A DNA stretch of 29,818 nucleotides from Thermoplasmatales archaeon (GTDB lineage: Archaea > Thermoplasmatota > Thermoplasmata > Methanomassiliicoccales > Methanomethylophilaceae). Location of the stretch: contig JAAYKC010000098.1 of assembly GCA_012522645.1 (NCBI GenBank), positions 1-29,818 on the forward strand. The letters are read 5' to 3'. Under the pieces are notes generated by a model, which was not told the origin of the DNA, ran no database searches, and saw only the letters and a program-made list of their open reading frames with translations. The position numbers were made by a program, and so were the translations under genes. This document shows positions 8,978 through 18,217 of the stretch, piece after piece. Positions within the stretch are counted from its first letter, which is position 1; each line of letters starts with the position of its first letter.

Positions 8978-9358
8978 ATGGCAATATGGCAGGGTAAGTC
9001 CAAAAGAAAGCCCACTGGCGGCAGGATAGCACACAGTGCCGGTAAGAAGAAATTCGAGATCGGCAGAGAGAAACAGTTCACCAGAATAGGCACTCAGAGC
9101 ATCAGGCTGTACCGCACACGCGGCGGGCACCACAAGGGCGGAATTCTCCAGACGGAGTACGCCAACGTAGTGGACACCAAGACCGGCATCACGAAGAAAG
9201 TGAAGATCCTGAACGTCAAGGTCAACCCTGCAGACCCCAACTACGTTCAGCGCAGCATAGTCAACAAAGGTGCCACTGTGGAGACCGAAATAGGCCTGGC
9301 AAAGGTCACATCAAGGCCCGGACAGGATGGGACCGTCAACGCGGTTCTGACGCAATAA
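8978..9358 (+). CDS. rps8e: Ribosomal protein S8e
   Basis: The 126-residue small-subunit protein opens with MAIWQGKSKRKPTGGR, the S8e signature, and continues with RLYRTRGGHHKGG and VKILNVKVNPADPNYVQRS, all characteristic of archaeal S8e. Length equals the usual archaeal form (about 125-130). It has its own promoter and is followed after 32 bases by srp19. Confidence 0.97.
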   Translation: MAIWQGKSKRKPTGGRIAHSAGKKKFEIGREKQFTRIGTQSIRLYRTRGGHHKGGILQTEYANVVDTKTGITKKVKILNVKVNPADPNYVQRSIVNKGATVETEIGLAKVTSRPGQDGTVNAVLTQ

Positions 9359-9390
9359 ACGTTAATACGTTTCTCTGCGTATGAATTACC

Positions 9391-9681
9391 ATGACCTATG
9401 ATGACGATAATGCAATCGTCCTTTGGCCCGAGTATTTTGACCTGGAGAGGTCCAGGTCCCGGGGCCGCCGTCTTCCCAAGGAACTTTGCGTGAAGGATCC
9501 CAGCCTGGATTTGATCGCAAAAGGGGCAATGGTCCTTGATCTGGAGTACAGGATCATAGAGGATGCCGCATATCCTGCCAACTGGGCCGCCAAAAACGGC
9601 TGCGTGAGGGTGGAGAAGGGCAAGATGCTGAAAACTGAGATCCTCCCGGCCATAGGCCGGATCCTCATAGACAACCAATGA
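9391..9681 (+). CDS. srp19: Signal recognition particle 19 kDa protein
   Basis: The 96-residue protein binds helices 6 and 8 of SRP RNA and prepares it for SRP54. The family motif VLWPEYFDLERSRSRGRRLPKE is split around residues 9-30, and the C-terminal basic segment fits SRP19. The upstream element gttaatacg at 9360-9368 is spaced for a leaderless start at this ATG. The SRP RNA and SRP54 genes are not recognised in the window. Confidence 0.95.
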   Translation: MTYDDDNAIVLWPEYFDLERSRSRGRRLPKELCVKDPSLDLIAKGAMVLDLEYRIIEDAAYPANWAAKNGCVRVEKGKMLKTEILPAIGRILIDNQ

Positions 9682-9713
9682 ACCCTTATATCTTCTAGAA
9701 AGATTCACTTGGC

Positions 9714-11096
9714 ATGATCTCCCCTTCAGACGCCAGGGTGTTTGATGCCAACTCCGAGAGCCTCGGAATCAGCGTGGATGATCTTATGCTCAATGCGGGA
9801 CGGGCCTTGGCCGATGTTGTCAGCAGATTTGCTGAAGGGAAGAAGGTGCTATTCGTCTGCGGCAGCGGGAACAACGGAGGGGACGGGTATGCGGCCGCTT
9901 CGATCCTGGGAGCGGACGCAGTCAGGCTGTCCGAGCCCAAAACAAAGGCTGCCCGGAAGCGTATGGAGGAGATGACGGGGCGTGTGCAGGATTACGAAAA
10001 CGGCTGCATAAGAGAATACGGGGTCATAGTCGACTGCGCTCTGGGGACCGGTATCAGAGGCACTCCCCGGGGGATCTATGCATCATTCATAGAGGAATTG
10101 AATTCTTCAGATAAATTCGTGATATCCGCGGACGTGCCCTCAGGTTTTGGGACCGAACTCGGAGTGAGACCTGATGTCACTGTCGCATTCCACGATCTCA
10201 AGACCGGGATGGATGAGAAGATCTGCGGCAAGATGATAGTGGCGGACATAGGCATACCCCGGGAGGCCGTCCTGTTCATCGGCCCGGGAGACATCGGGAG
10301 ATACCCGATACCAAGGGAGGACAGTCATAAAGGGGATAACGGCAGGGTTCTGGTGATAGGCGGAGGGCCTTATACCGGCGCACCTGCCATAGCGGCCTCT
10401 GCGGCTCTGCGCACAGGATGCGATCTTGTTCGCATAGCATCACCGAAGCAGTCTGCATCGACGATTGCGGCCATGTCCCCTTCTTTCATGGTCACAGAAT
10501 TATCGTGTAAATCCCTTTGCCGCAAGGATCTGAGCAAATTGTCCGATCTTTGCGGGACCACAGATGCAGTTCTCATCGGGCCCGGGATCGGGCCCGGTGC
10601 ACCGTCCCGCGGTGCTGCGGCTGAGTTCATAAGCGCATGCAGAACGCCCATGGTCATTGATGCGGACGGGATCAATGCCATAGCGGGCAAGGCTGTAAGA
10701 TTCTCTGCACCCGTCGTCCTTACACCGCACAAGGGAGAGATGACGAGGCTGTTGGGGCGTGAGCCTGATGACGCAGGCGTGATGGCATTCGCCAAGGAAA
10801 CGGGATCCGTTGTCCTTCTGAAGGGCAGAGAGGATATGATCACCGACGGCGTCAGGATAAGATACAACAGGACCGGGTGTCCGGGGATGACCGCAGGAGG
10901 CACGGGAGATGCCCTTGCGGGCTCCGTGGCGGGACTCATGTCCAAAGGCATGGAAGCTTTCGATGCCGCCTGCCTTGCGGCATACATCTGCGGTCTGGCA
11001 GGAGAGCATGCTTTCAGGAAATTCTCTTACGGCATGACCGCGACTGACATGGTGGAGAGCATACCGAGGGTTCTGAAGAGATGCCTGAAGAAATGA
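9714..11096 (+). CDS. nnr: Bifunctional NAD(P)HX epimerase/dehydratase
   Basis: The 460-residue enzyme repairs hydrated NADH and NADPH. The N-terminal NnrE (YjeF_N) epimerase domain carries LMLNAGRAL (25-32) and GSGNNGGDGYAAA (50-62), with VDCALGTGIRG further on. The C-terminal NnrD (ribokinase-like) dehydratase starts about residue 205 with NGRVLVIGGG and carries LTPHKGEM and GGTGDALAG (395-403). The fused form of about 460-500 residues is normal for archaea. A TATA-like cttatatc at 9685-9692 is about 25 bases before the ATG, implying a leaderless transcript. Its last codons overlap the next gene. Confidence 0.96.
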   Translation: MISPSDARVFDANSESLGISVDDLMLNAGRALADVVSRFAEGKKVLFVCGSGNNGGDGYAAASILGADAVRLSEPKTKAARKRMEEMTGRVQDYENGCIREYGVIVDCALGTGIRGTPRGIYASFIEELNSSDKFVISADVPSGFGTELGVRPDVTVAFHDLKTGMDEKICGKMIVADIGIPREAVLFIGPGDIGRYPIPREDSHKGDNGRVLVIGGGPYTGAPAIAASAALRTGCDLVRIASPKQSASTIAAMSPSFMVTELSCKSLCRKDLSKLSDLCGTTDAVLIGPGIGPGAPSRGAAAEFISACRTPMVIDADGINAIAGKAVRFSAPVVLTPHKGEMTRLLGREPDDAGVMAFAKETGSVVLLKGREDMITDGVRIRYNRTGCPGMTAGGTGDALAGSVAGLMSKGMEAFDAACLAAYICGLAGEHAFRKFSYGMTATDMVESIPRVLKRCLKK

Positions 11097-11854
11097 TGCC
11101 CCAACCTATTCCGGACCTTCCTGCGCTCCTCATAGGCGATACGGTCGTCATAGCCGATCTGCACATAGGCATGGAGACCAAGCTCAAAAGAAAAGGATTC
11201 CATTTGGTCTCCCGAACCGATGATATGATCTCGGCCCTGATGTCCTGCCCCGAGGAATGCAGAAGGCTCGTGGTCCTCGGCGATGTCAAGGACACCGTGC
11301 CCGGAAGGTCCCGGCAGGAGTATCTGGAGATCCCCGTCTTCTTCGAGAAGCTCATGAAGAGATTCGACAGGATAGATATCGTCAGAGGGAATCACGATAC
11401 GGACCTGGAGGAGTTCATACCCTTCGGCATACGCATCCGTCAGGCATCGGGAATGGTCATGGGCGATGTAGGTTTGGTGCACGGCCATACATGGCCCTCG
11501 GAGGAGGTCATGAGATGCGGTACGCTGATAATGGCCCATGAGCACCCTGCGGTCATGTTCAGGGACGGCGTCGGCAGACATATGACAGAACCGTGTTGGG
11601 TCCGCGGAAGGATAATATCCGGCGGAGGCAGATATGCGGAGCATCCGGAGAGATTCATCATCGTACCTGCCTTCAACCGTCTGCTGGGGGGATCCCCGGT
11701 CAATGTCACAGGCGGGGATTTCCTCTCGCCCGTGATTAACAGCGGCATGGCAGATATGGATTCGTCCGGGATCTATCTCCTGGACGGCATATTCCTGGGG
11801 GAACGCTCGGACCTCATGGTCAAAGACAGGGACAATACCCGCTGGAAAAGATGA
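11093..11854 (+). CDS. COG1407/SbcD-related archaeal metallophosphoesterase
   Basis: The product is about 253 residues with calcineurin-type motifs: VIADLHIG, VVLGDVKD, VRGNHDTD, LVHGHTWPSEEV and AHEHP. Archaeal members of this group (annotated ICC-like or SbcD-related) often lie near DNA-repair helicase genes, but no such neighbour is present. The start at 11093 overlaps the nnr stop as ATGA; an ATG at 11081 is also in frame and would add four residues. The 95 bases that follow to the mvhA end hold only a terminator. Confidence 0.85.
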   Translation: MMPQPIPDLPALLIGDTVVIADLHIGMETKLKRKGFHLVSRTDDMISALMSCPEECRRLVVLGDVKDTVPGRSRQEYLEIPVFFEKLMKRFDRIDIVRGNHDTDLEEFIPFGIRIRQASGMVMGDVGLVHGHTWPSEEVMRCGTLIMAHEHPAVMFRDGVGRHMTEPCWVRGRIISGGGRYAEHPERFIIVPAFNRLLGGSPVNVTGGDFLSPVINSGMADMDSSGIYLLDGIFLGERSDLMVKDRDNTRWKR

Positions 11855-11910
11855 TCCTGTTCCCGCAAGGAGGGAGCAGAAGGCTCCGCTGCATGAATCG
11901 GGAAGGGTAT

Positions 11911-11942
11911 TAAAAAAGTAAGAAAGGGGGGTCATGCCCCCC
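11911..11942 (-). terminator. Hairpin plus U-tract terminator after mvhA
   Basis: Six G and six C (11926-11931 and 11937-11942) form a perfect stem around a five-base loop. On the minus strand the stem is followed by a T-rich run ending TTTTTTA (11911-11925). It lies 8 bases past the mvhA stop. Archaeal RNA polymerase needs mainly the T-run; the stem may also guard the 3' end. Confidence 0.75.
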
Positions 11943-11949
11943 ATTTGTT

Positions 11950-13467
11950 TCACTCGCGGGAGATCGTCTCGAGGAGTTCCCCGTCGATGCTTCTGATGTT
12001 GGCCGTCAGAGGCATCTGTCCCGGCAGGCTGTGGGTCGCACAGGAGTTGCACGGGTCATAGGCTCTGAATGCCATCTCGACCATGTTCAGCAGACCGGGG
12101 GAGACCTCGAAGTTGTGGATCAGGCCCTTCGCGACCTGTGCAACATCCACGTTTATGGGGCCGTTGTTGTTGGTGGTCCCCACAACGAGGTTGCATGCTG
12201 TCACAAGGCCGTTGTCGTCGCAGGTGTAGTCGTGGAAGAGGATCCCCCTGGGAGCCTCGATTATGCCTACTCCGCGTCCGCCCGGCGATATGTCAGGCTG
12301 CTTTATGTCGCTGTTCGTCAGGTCCTTGTCGCTGGCGTTCTCAACGGCCCTCTCTGCGGCGTGGATCATCTCTATGATCCTTGCCCAGTGGGTGGCCAGA
12401 GTGAAGTGGACGGATCCCTCTACACCCAGTCCCTTGAAGAACTCGCGGTATTCCTCGAATTCCTTCTGGGCCACCGGGGTGGAGATCGACTCACAGACGT
12501 TCAGTCTTGCCAGAGGGGCCGCCCTGTACAGACCGGAGTCCGGACCGGACTGCATTCCCTTGTATCCGACCTTCCTCAGGTAGGGGAACTTCTGGTAGGA
12601 CCAGGGCTCGGAAGCCTCTGCGACATAATCGAGATAGTCGTACGGGTCGAACTTGTACTTCTCCTTCCTGTTCTGGTCGACGACCCTGACGGGACCGTCG
12701 TGGAACTCAAGGGCATTGTCCTTGCCGGCAAGGCCCATGTAGTAGCTCTCCTGATAGTACAGATCGGGGTTGGCGATTATGTCCACATACTCCTTGTTTC
12801 CAAGGACGATGCTCTTGAAGACCTCCATCGTGGTCTTCGCGAAGTCCACCATGTCCTCAGCGTAGCTGAGTATCTCGCGCTGATCCTCCTTGTTCAGGGC
12901 TATGGAGACTCCGCCGGGCACCGCCATAACGGGATGCGTGGCCTTCCCTCCGATCATCGCCTGGATCCTCTGAGCCTTGGAGCGTGTCCTCAGGACCGCT
13001 CCGCCGAGTTCGAGACCTACTTTGCCGACGACGCCGAGGACATTTCTCTCAGCCGCCGGGGCCGCAGGCCCCATCACGAAATCAGCAGATGCCAGGGCAT
13101 AGAAGTGCGCGATGTGGCTGTGCACGAAGTGCGCATTGTAGAACAGGTCCCTTATGCGGAACGCTGACTCAGTGGGCTTCGTGTTGTAACAGCCGTCAGT
13201 GGCCTTCGCGGATGCCAGGTGGTGTGCACCGGGGCAGACGCCGCAGAGTCTTGCCGTTATCTGGTTCATCTCTGTGACTTTCCTGCCTATGCAGAATCTC
13301 TCGAAGCCTCTCACTTCGGGAGTCTGATAGTACGCATTCTGCACATCTCCTTTGTCGTCGAGGAAGATCTCGATCTTCCCATGACCCTCCAGACGGGTTA
13401 TGGGGTCGATCGTTATCCTGTTGGTGTCGACTTTCTTCTTCTCATCCCATATTACGGGTCCAGTCAT
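11950..13467 (-). CDS. mvhA: F420-non-reducing [NiFe]-hydrogenase large subunit
   Basis: The 505-residue subunit holds the NiFe centre that oxidises H2 for the Mvh-Hdr complex. N-terminal nickel ligands are in RLCGVCPGAHH (Cys75, Cys78) and the C-terminal pair in DPCNSCATH (Cys473, Cys476, His479). Upstream, ITIDPITRLEGHGKIE is the standard large-subunit start. 26 residues follow His479; in many hydrogenases such a tail is cut off during maturation, and no maturation protease gene is in the window. It follows mvhG by one base, with GGAGG ahead of the ATG inside the mvhG end. It is the last gene of the hdrA-mvhDGA unit. Confidence 0.97.
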   Translation of the reverse strand: MTGPVIWDEKKKVDTNRITIDPITRLEGHGKIEIFLDDKGDVQNAYYQTPEVRGFERFCIGRKVTEMNQITARLCGVCPGAHHLASAKATDGCYNTKPTESAFRIRDLFYNAHFVHSHIAHFYALASADFVMGPAAPAAERNVLGVVGKVGLELGGAVLRTRSKAQRIQAMIGGKATHPVMAVPGGVSIALNKEDQREILSYAEDMVDFAKTTMEVFKSIVLGNKEYVDIIANPDLYYQESYYMGLAGKDNALEFHDGPVRVVDQNRKEKYKFDPYDYLDYVAEASEPWSYQKFPYLRKVGYKGMQSGPDSGLYRAAPLARLNVCESISTPVAQKEFEEYREFFKGLGVEGSVHFTLATHWARIIEMIHAAERAVENASDKDLTNSDIKQPDISPGGRGVGIIEAPRGILFHDYTCDDNGLVTACNLVVGTTNNNGPINVDVAQVAKGLIHNFEVSPGLLNMVEMAFRAYDPCNSCATHSLPGQMPLTANIRSIDGELLETISRE

Positions 13468-13468
13468 C

Positions 13469-14698
13469 TTATTGACCTCCTTCGTTAACTGCTCTCTTGA
13501 TCAGAGACTTGGACATGGAGAATGCGTAGAAGTATCCCAGGGGATCCTTTATGACGCTCATGATGTCGTCCATGTCATCTTCGTTCATCTTCGCATCGTT
13601 CGCCTCTATGGGGAACAGTGATGCGATCGCCGTGAATATAGAGGAACCCTGTTCGGAAACAGGCTTCGGCGGCCCGTAGCATCCGCGGCATGGCTGGTCT
13701 GCCTTCGTGCAGGGTGCTCCGCAACCGGCTATGGTGCCGGCTCCGAGGCACAGTATGCCCTGGTCCAGGAGACAGAGGTCGTGATCTATGTTCAGAACCT
13801 CATGTGGCTCGAAGACCTCGGTGATCCTCCTGTTCTCCTTGTGCCTGTGGCATTCCTCGCACAGGGATTTGGGTATGACACCCACGGTGGTTCCCTTCGG
13901 GGGAAGCGCCTCGCCCCTGTAGACGAAACCGACCAGCGCATCAAGGAGCGCTGCTATGGACTTCTGCGTGGGAGGGCATCCGGGGATGTAGTAATCCACG
14001 TCCACCACCTGGTCAACGGTCTTGACCGTATCGTACAGGACAGGGAGCGTCAGGGTGCCCTCGGGGGCATTGTATTCCGGCCTGGGCATGACATCCTCAA
14101 GCTTCCTGCCGCCGTCGGCGATGAAGTTCGCGGATGTCGGCGTCACACCGTACACATAATCCTTTATCTCATTGACTCCGCCGGGCACCAGGTTCGCCAG
14201 TGCAGGGGTTCCTCCGAGGCATGCGCAGGCTCCGTAGGAGACGAGGATCTGGGACTTCTTCCTGAGAAGCCTGGCCATATGCTCGTTCTCCGAGTTCCTT
14301 ATCGCACCGTTTATCATGGCGACGGTTATCTCTCCGTCCTCCAGAGCCTCTATGTCCTTCTCCTTCCCGTCAGTGGCGATGGGCCACATCAGTATGTTGG
14401 ACATGTCGCCGATGTTCAGAACCTTCTCATCTGTGTCGAGAAGGGAGACGTCACATCCTCCGCAGGCCGCCGCCCAGTATATGGCAATGTTTATCTTGCC
14501 GCCCGGGGGGGCTCCGAGACCGGGCACGTACCCGTCTATGGGGCTGTCAGCAATGAATTCCGGGGCTTTCGCACCCTTGGCTGCAGCAGGTGCGGAGGAG
14601 GCTGCCGCCTCCTTCTTTGCCGGTGCAGCGGCGGCAGTTGCCGCCTTCTCTGCCTTCTTCTTCGCTCTCTTCTCCTTCCAGTCACTAAACCAGCTCAT
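13469..14698 (-). CDS. mvhG: F420-non-reducing hydrogenase small subunit with low-complexity N-terminus
   Basis: The product is 409 residues from the ATG at 14698, which has AAGGAGG five to six bases upstream; an ATG at 14719 would overlap mvhD and lacks such a site. The FeS-carrying core begins at about residue 60 with AIYWAAACGGCDVSLLD (Cys79, Cys82) and contains SYGACACLGG, YIPGCPPT and the C-terminal cysteine set CEECHRH...CLGAGTIAGCGAPC...CRGCYGPP for the medial and distal clusters. Residues about 5-46 are an Ala/Lys-rich, probably disordered segment absent from ordinary MvhG of about 300 residues. It transfers electrons from MvhA to MvhD. Confidence 0.95.
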   Translation of the reverse strand: MSWFSDWKEKRAKKKAEKAATAAAAPAKKEAAASSAPAAAKGAKAPEFIADSPIDGYVPGLGAPPGGKINIAIYWAAACGGCDVSLLDTDEKVLNIGDMSNILMWPIATDGKEKDIEALEDGEITVAMINGAIRNSENEHMARLLRKKSQILVSYGACACLGGTPALANLVPGGVNEIKDYVYGVTPTSANFIADGGRKLEDVMPRPEYNAPEGTLTLPVLYDTVKTVDQVVDVDYYIPGCPPTQKSIAALLDALVGFVYRGEALPPKGTTVGVIPKSLCEECHRHKENRRITEVFEPHEVLNIDHDLCLLDQGILCLGAGTIAGCGAPCTKADQPCRGCYGPPKPVSEQGSSIFTAIASLFPIEANDAKMNEDDMDDIMSVIKDPLGYFYAFSMSKSLIKRAVNEGGQ

Positions 14699-14700
14699 AT

Positions 14701-15120
14701 TCAAGCCTCCTTGGAGCACACGGGGTTCGGCCCCAGTGCCTTGATCGTATCAACGAACTCGATCACAGTCTTCTGGAATTTCTCACCCTCGGACGCGGAG
14801 ACCCACTCGAGTTTCATCCTCTTGGGGTCGAATCCGTACTGTTCCAGGACCATCCTGAGGAGAGCAATCCTCCTCCTGGCCCTGTAGTTGCCACCGATGT
14901 AGTGGCAGTCTGCCGGGTGGCATCCGAGAACAAGGACTCCGTCTGCGCCTTTGGAGAAGGCCCTGAGCACATGCTCGGGGTCCACCCTGGCGGAGCACAT
15001 CGTCCTTATTATGCGGAAGTTCGTTGGCATCTGCATTCTCGCCACGCCTGCTCCGTCAGCGCCCGCGTAGGAGCACCAGTTGCAGCAGAACGCTACTATC
15101 TTGGGTTCAAACTCTGCCAT
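14701..15120 (-). CDS. mvhD: MvhD, electron-transfer subunit between hydrogenase and HdrA
   Basis: The 139-residue protein of the MvhD/VhuD family opens with IVAFCCNWCSYAGADGAG, continues with IRTMCSARVDP, and has VLGCHPADCHYIGGN, supplying the cysteines of its [2Fe-2S] cluster. Known MvhD docks MvhAG onto HdrA. Its ATG is 4 bases after the hdrA stop and its GGAGGATGA ribosome site lies in the last codons of hdrA, so the stoichiometry is probably set by coupled translation. Confidence 0.96.
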   Translation of the reverse strand: MAEFEPKIVAFCCNWCSYAGADGAGVARMQMPTNFRIIRTMCSARVDPEHVLRAFSKGADGVLVLGCHPADCHYIGGNYRARRRIALLRMVLEQYGFDPKRMKLEWVSASEGEKFQKTVIEFVDTIKALGPNPVCSKEA

Positions 15121-15124
15121 TATC

Positions 15125-18100
15125 TCATCCTCCTACAGGGAAGTCCAGGAAGGCATCAAGCTCTGCCTGGATCTGGTTGCTCTTGAATCCTTTCTGTTCC
15201 ATAGCTCCGGAGGGACAGGCAGCCACGCAGCTTCCGCAACCCTTGCAGAGACCGGCGTTGACAACGCTCTTCTTGCTCACCCCGTTCTCCAGGGTCACAA
15301 TCTCTATCGCATTGTACTCGCAGCAGCCCTCGCAGACTCCGCAGCCGTCGCAGTACGTCTCGTTGACGGTGGCGACTATGCCTTCGGAGGACAGAGCGTT
15401 CTTGGATATCACCGTGAGAGCTCTGGATGCGGTACCGGATCCCTGTGCCATGCACTCGTCCATGAATTTGGGCCAGTGCGCAGATCCTGCAACGAATACG
15501 CCTTCTGTGGCGAAGTCGACCGGCCTGAGCTTCTGGTGAGCCTCGAAGTAGAACCCGTCCTTGCTGATCGGGATCTTGAGCATCTGGGCTATCGCCTCCT
15601 TCTCCTCGCGGTCAGGTGTCAGACCGGTGGACAGAACGACTGTGTCAACAGGCACCGAGACCTCGGAACCGAGTATGCAGTCGATCGCCTTGACAGTCTT
15701 ACCGTCATATGCGGGCAGCGGGTCCGTTTCGTTGTATCTGAGGAATATGACACCAACCTCGGATGCCTTCCTGTACAGCTCCTCACGGAATGCGTAGGTC
15801 CTTATGTCCTTGTGGAACACGGTGACGTTGGCTGTGGGGTCCGCCATCTTGATCTTTATGGCGTTCCTCAGGGCGCCTGCGCAGCAGACACGGGAGCAGT
15901 AGGGAACCTTGTCGTTCCTGGATCCGACGCACTGTATGAATGCGACGTTCTTGCCCTTGAAGCCGTTCTCTGCGATCTTGGCCTCCAGCTCCAGGATGGT
16001 CATGACCTTGTCATCCTTGCCGTAGTTGTACTCAGTGGGCTTGTACTGGGATGCTCCGACGGCGAGTATTACTGCGCCTACGGGTATCTCATCCTTGCCC
16101 TTGAGCTTCAGCTTGAAGCTTCCGACGAATCCGGGTATGTCCTCTATCTCGGAGTTCAGGTGCACGGTGATCAGGTCGTTCGCGTTGACCTTTGCGATCA
16201 TCTCCTTCAGGAAATCCTGCACCTCTATGCCGTCTTCCTTGTGCCTGAACTTGAGGACGTTGCCTCCGAGCTGAGCCTCCCTCTCGACCAGGTGCACGGG
16301 GAATCCCTGTGCGGCTATGTCGAGGGCGGCGGTCATGCCGGTTATGCCTCCGCCGATGACGGCGGCAGCGTTCGTAACGGGCAGCGTGGACTCCTGGAGA
16401 GGCTCCAGCAGAGCGGCTTTCGCTATAGCCATCCTTACGAGGTCCTTCGCCTTGAGCGTGGCCTTCTCGGGCTCATGCATGTGGATCCAGGAGCACTGGT
16501 CACGGATGTTGGCCATGTTGAAGAGGTACTTGTTCAGACCGCCTTCTCTGCATGCCATCCTGAACAGGGGCTCATGGGTCCTGGGGGTACAGGATGCCAC
16601 AACCACACGGTTGAGGTTCTGCTCCCTGATCGTCTCGGATATCTCCTTGAGCGTATCCTGGGCGCAGGCGTACATCGAGTTCTTCGCGAAGACTACGCCG
16701 GGCAGCGTCGAAACGTACTCGGTGAGGCTCTTCACATCTATTGTTGCGGAAATGTTGATACCGCAGGAGCAGACCCAAACGCCGATCCTCGGTTCCTGAC
16801 CGGAGACATCCGTCTCCTTCGGGAATTCCTTGGGGGCCGCAGGAACGAAGTTCTTGTCCACTATGTGGGCGCCTGCCTTGGCAGATGCACCGCTGGACTC
16901 GGCGACTGTCGTCGGGATGTCCTTGGGGGCAGAGAATGCACCGCTGACGAACACTCCGGGCCTGGACGTTGCCAGGGGGTTGAGAACGTTGGTCTTGCAG
17001 TATCCGTACTCGTTGAGCTCGATACCGAGCACCTCGGCCATCTCGGAAACGCCTGCCGGCGGGTTGAGACCTACGGACAGGACGACCATGTCGAACTCCT
17101 CTGTGAGGGGGTCGCCGTTGGGTCCTGAGTAGTTGACAAGCAGCTTCTTCGTCTCCTGGTCCTCCTCTATGTGGGAGACCCTGGAGGATCTGTGCATGCC
17201 TATGTTGTAATCCCTCTCGCCTCTGTGGATATAGTCTTCGAACTCCTTTCCGAAGGACCTTATGTCCATGAAGAATATCTGTTCGTCTATGTCCGCATGC
17301 TCCTTGACGATCATGGCCTGCTTCACCGCGTACATGCAGCACACGGAGGAGCAGTACTTCTTCCATCCGTCCTTCTCGGACCTGGATCCGCAGCACTGAA
17401 CGAATGCGATCTTCTTGGGGGTCTCGCCGGACGAGCGCATCTGTATGTGTCCGTGGGTCGGACCGGATGCGCCCATCATCCTCTCGAATTCCATGGCGGT
17501 GACGACGTTGGCGTATCTGCCGTAGCCGTACTCCGTTGCGATGCTGGCATCCCAGACATCGAATCCTGCGGAAACGATTATGGAGCCGACATCTAAGACC
17601 ACTTCCTTGTCAGTATCCTTATAATTAATAGCACCCTTCTGACAGGTCTTCTCGCAGATACCGCACTTGCCCTTGGTGAGCATGCGGCAGTTGTCGGGAT
17701 CTATGATCGCGACCCTGGGAACGGCCTGGGCGTGGGGTATGTAGATTGCCTTCCTCGTGGACAGTCCGTACTCGAATTGGTCCGGTACATTCTTGACGGG
17801 ACACTTGACGATACAATCGCCACAGCCCGTACACTCGTCGGGATCGACATATCTTGCCTTCTTCTTCACTGTTACCTTGAAGTCTCCCTCTTTTCCGTCG
17901 ACCTTAACGACCTCTGAGAAGGTCATCGTGGTGATGTTCGGGTGACCGGCACAGTCTGCCATTTTTGGAGACAGGATACATGCGGAACAGTCGTTCGTCG
18001 GGAATGTCTTGTCAAGACGGGCCATCTTTCCACCGGTGGTGGGTTCTTTCTCCACCAGGTAGACGTGTATGTCCCTGTCTGCAAGATCCAACGAAGCCTG

Positions 18101-18145
18101 AATCCCTGCGATTCCTCCTCCAATAACCAACGCTGATTTTGTCAA
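15125..18145 (-). CDS. hdrA: Double-length heterodisulfide reductase subunit A (two HdrA-type flavin modules)
   Basis: The protein is about 1006 residues, where classical HdrA is about 650. Numbering from an in-frame ATG at 18217, the first module has GGGIAG (33-38), DCSACILSPKM (76-86), an inserted ferredoxin (CTGCGDCIVKCP 129-140; CGICEKTC 185-192) and CC-rich YCSSVCC (288-294). The second has the HdrA N-domain (WVCSCG 481-486; CTPRTHEPLFRMAC), GGGITG (622-627), YCSRVCC, and a C-terminal ferredoxin with CDGCGVCEGCC and CKGCGSCVAACP. I place the start at a TTG (18145): GGAGG lies 7 bases upstream and the homology starts there. The ATG at 18217 is only about 18 bases from the TATA centre. HdrA carries the bifurcating flavin that reduces ferredoxin and CoM-S-S-CoB. 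No hdrB or hdrC is in the window. Confidence 0.93.
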   Translation of the reverse strand: MTKSALVIGGGIAGIQASLDLADRDIHVYLVEKEPTTGGKMARLDKTFPTNDCSACILSPKMADCAGHPNITTMTFSEVVKVDGKEGDFKVTVKKKARYVDPDECTGCGDCIVKCPVKNVPDQFEYGLSTRKAIYIPHAQAVPRVAIIDPDNCRMLTKGKCGICEKTCQKGAINYKDTDKEVVLDVGSIIVSAGFDVWDASIATEYGYGRYANVVTAMEFERMMGASGPTHGHIQMRSSGETPKKIAFVQCCGSRSEKDGWKKYCSSVCCMYAVKQAMIVKEHADIDEQIFFMDIRSFGKEFEDYIHRGERDYNIGMHRSSRVSHIEEDQETKKLLVNYSGPNGDPLTEEFDMVVLSVGLNPPAGVSEMAEVLGIELNEYGYCKTNVLNPLATSRPGVFVSGAFSAPKDIPTTVAESSGASAKAGAHIVDKNFVPAAPKEFPKETDVSGQEPRIGVWVCSCGINISATIDVKSLTEYVSTLPGVVFAKNSMYACAQDTLKEISETIREQNLNRVVVASCTPRTHEPLFRMACREGGLNKYLFNMANIRDQCSWIHMHEPEKATLKAKDLVRMAIAKAALLEPLQESTLPVTNAAAVIGGGITGMTAALDIAAQGFPVHLVEREAQLGGNVLKFRHKEDGIEVQDFLKEMIAKVNANDLITVHLNSEIEDIPGFVGSFKLKLKGKDEIPVGAVILAVGASQYKPTEYNYGKDDKVMTILELEAKIAENGFKGKNVAFIQCVGSRNDKVPYCSRVCCAGALRNAIKIKMADPTANVTVFHKDIRTYAFREELYRKASEVGVIFLRYNETDPLPAYDGKTVKAIDCILGSEVSVPVDTVVLSTGLTPDREEKEAIAQMLKIPISKDGFYFEAHQKLRPVDFATEGVFVAGSAHWPKFMDECMAQGSGTASRALTVISKNALSSEGIVATVNETYCDGCGVCEGCCEYNAIEIVTLENGVSKKSVVNAGLCKGCGSCVAACPSGAMEQKGFKSNQIQAELDAFLDFPVGG

Positions 18146-18217
18146 ATCTTTGCCTCCGTTAATTACATAGATAGTTTGGAACTGAGAAGTAGGAACAAGC
18201 TTGGGTATTTTAACCAT

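Noticed and set aside
12031..14887. Long plus-strand frames opposite mvhA and mvhG
   Set aside because: Shadows of the hydrogenase genes, without ribosome sites or recognisable domains.
15080..17128. 682-codon open frame on the plus strand opposite hdrA
   Set aside because: It is an antisense shadow of the GC-rich hdrA frame; the minus frame has clear HdrA motifs and the plus product resembles nothing.
18145..18217. ATG at 18217 as the hdrA start
   Set aside because: It would begin upstream of the start site predicted from the TATA box, lacks a ribosome site, and precedes the conserved region by 24 residues; the TTG with GGAGG is better supported.
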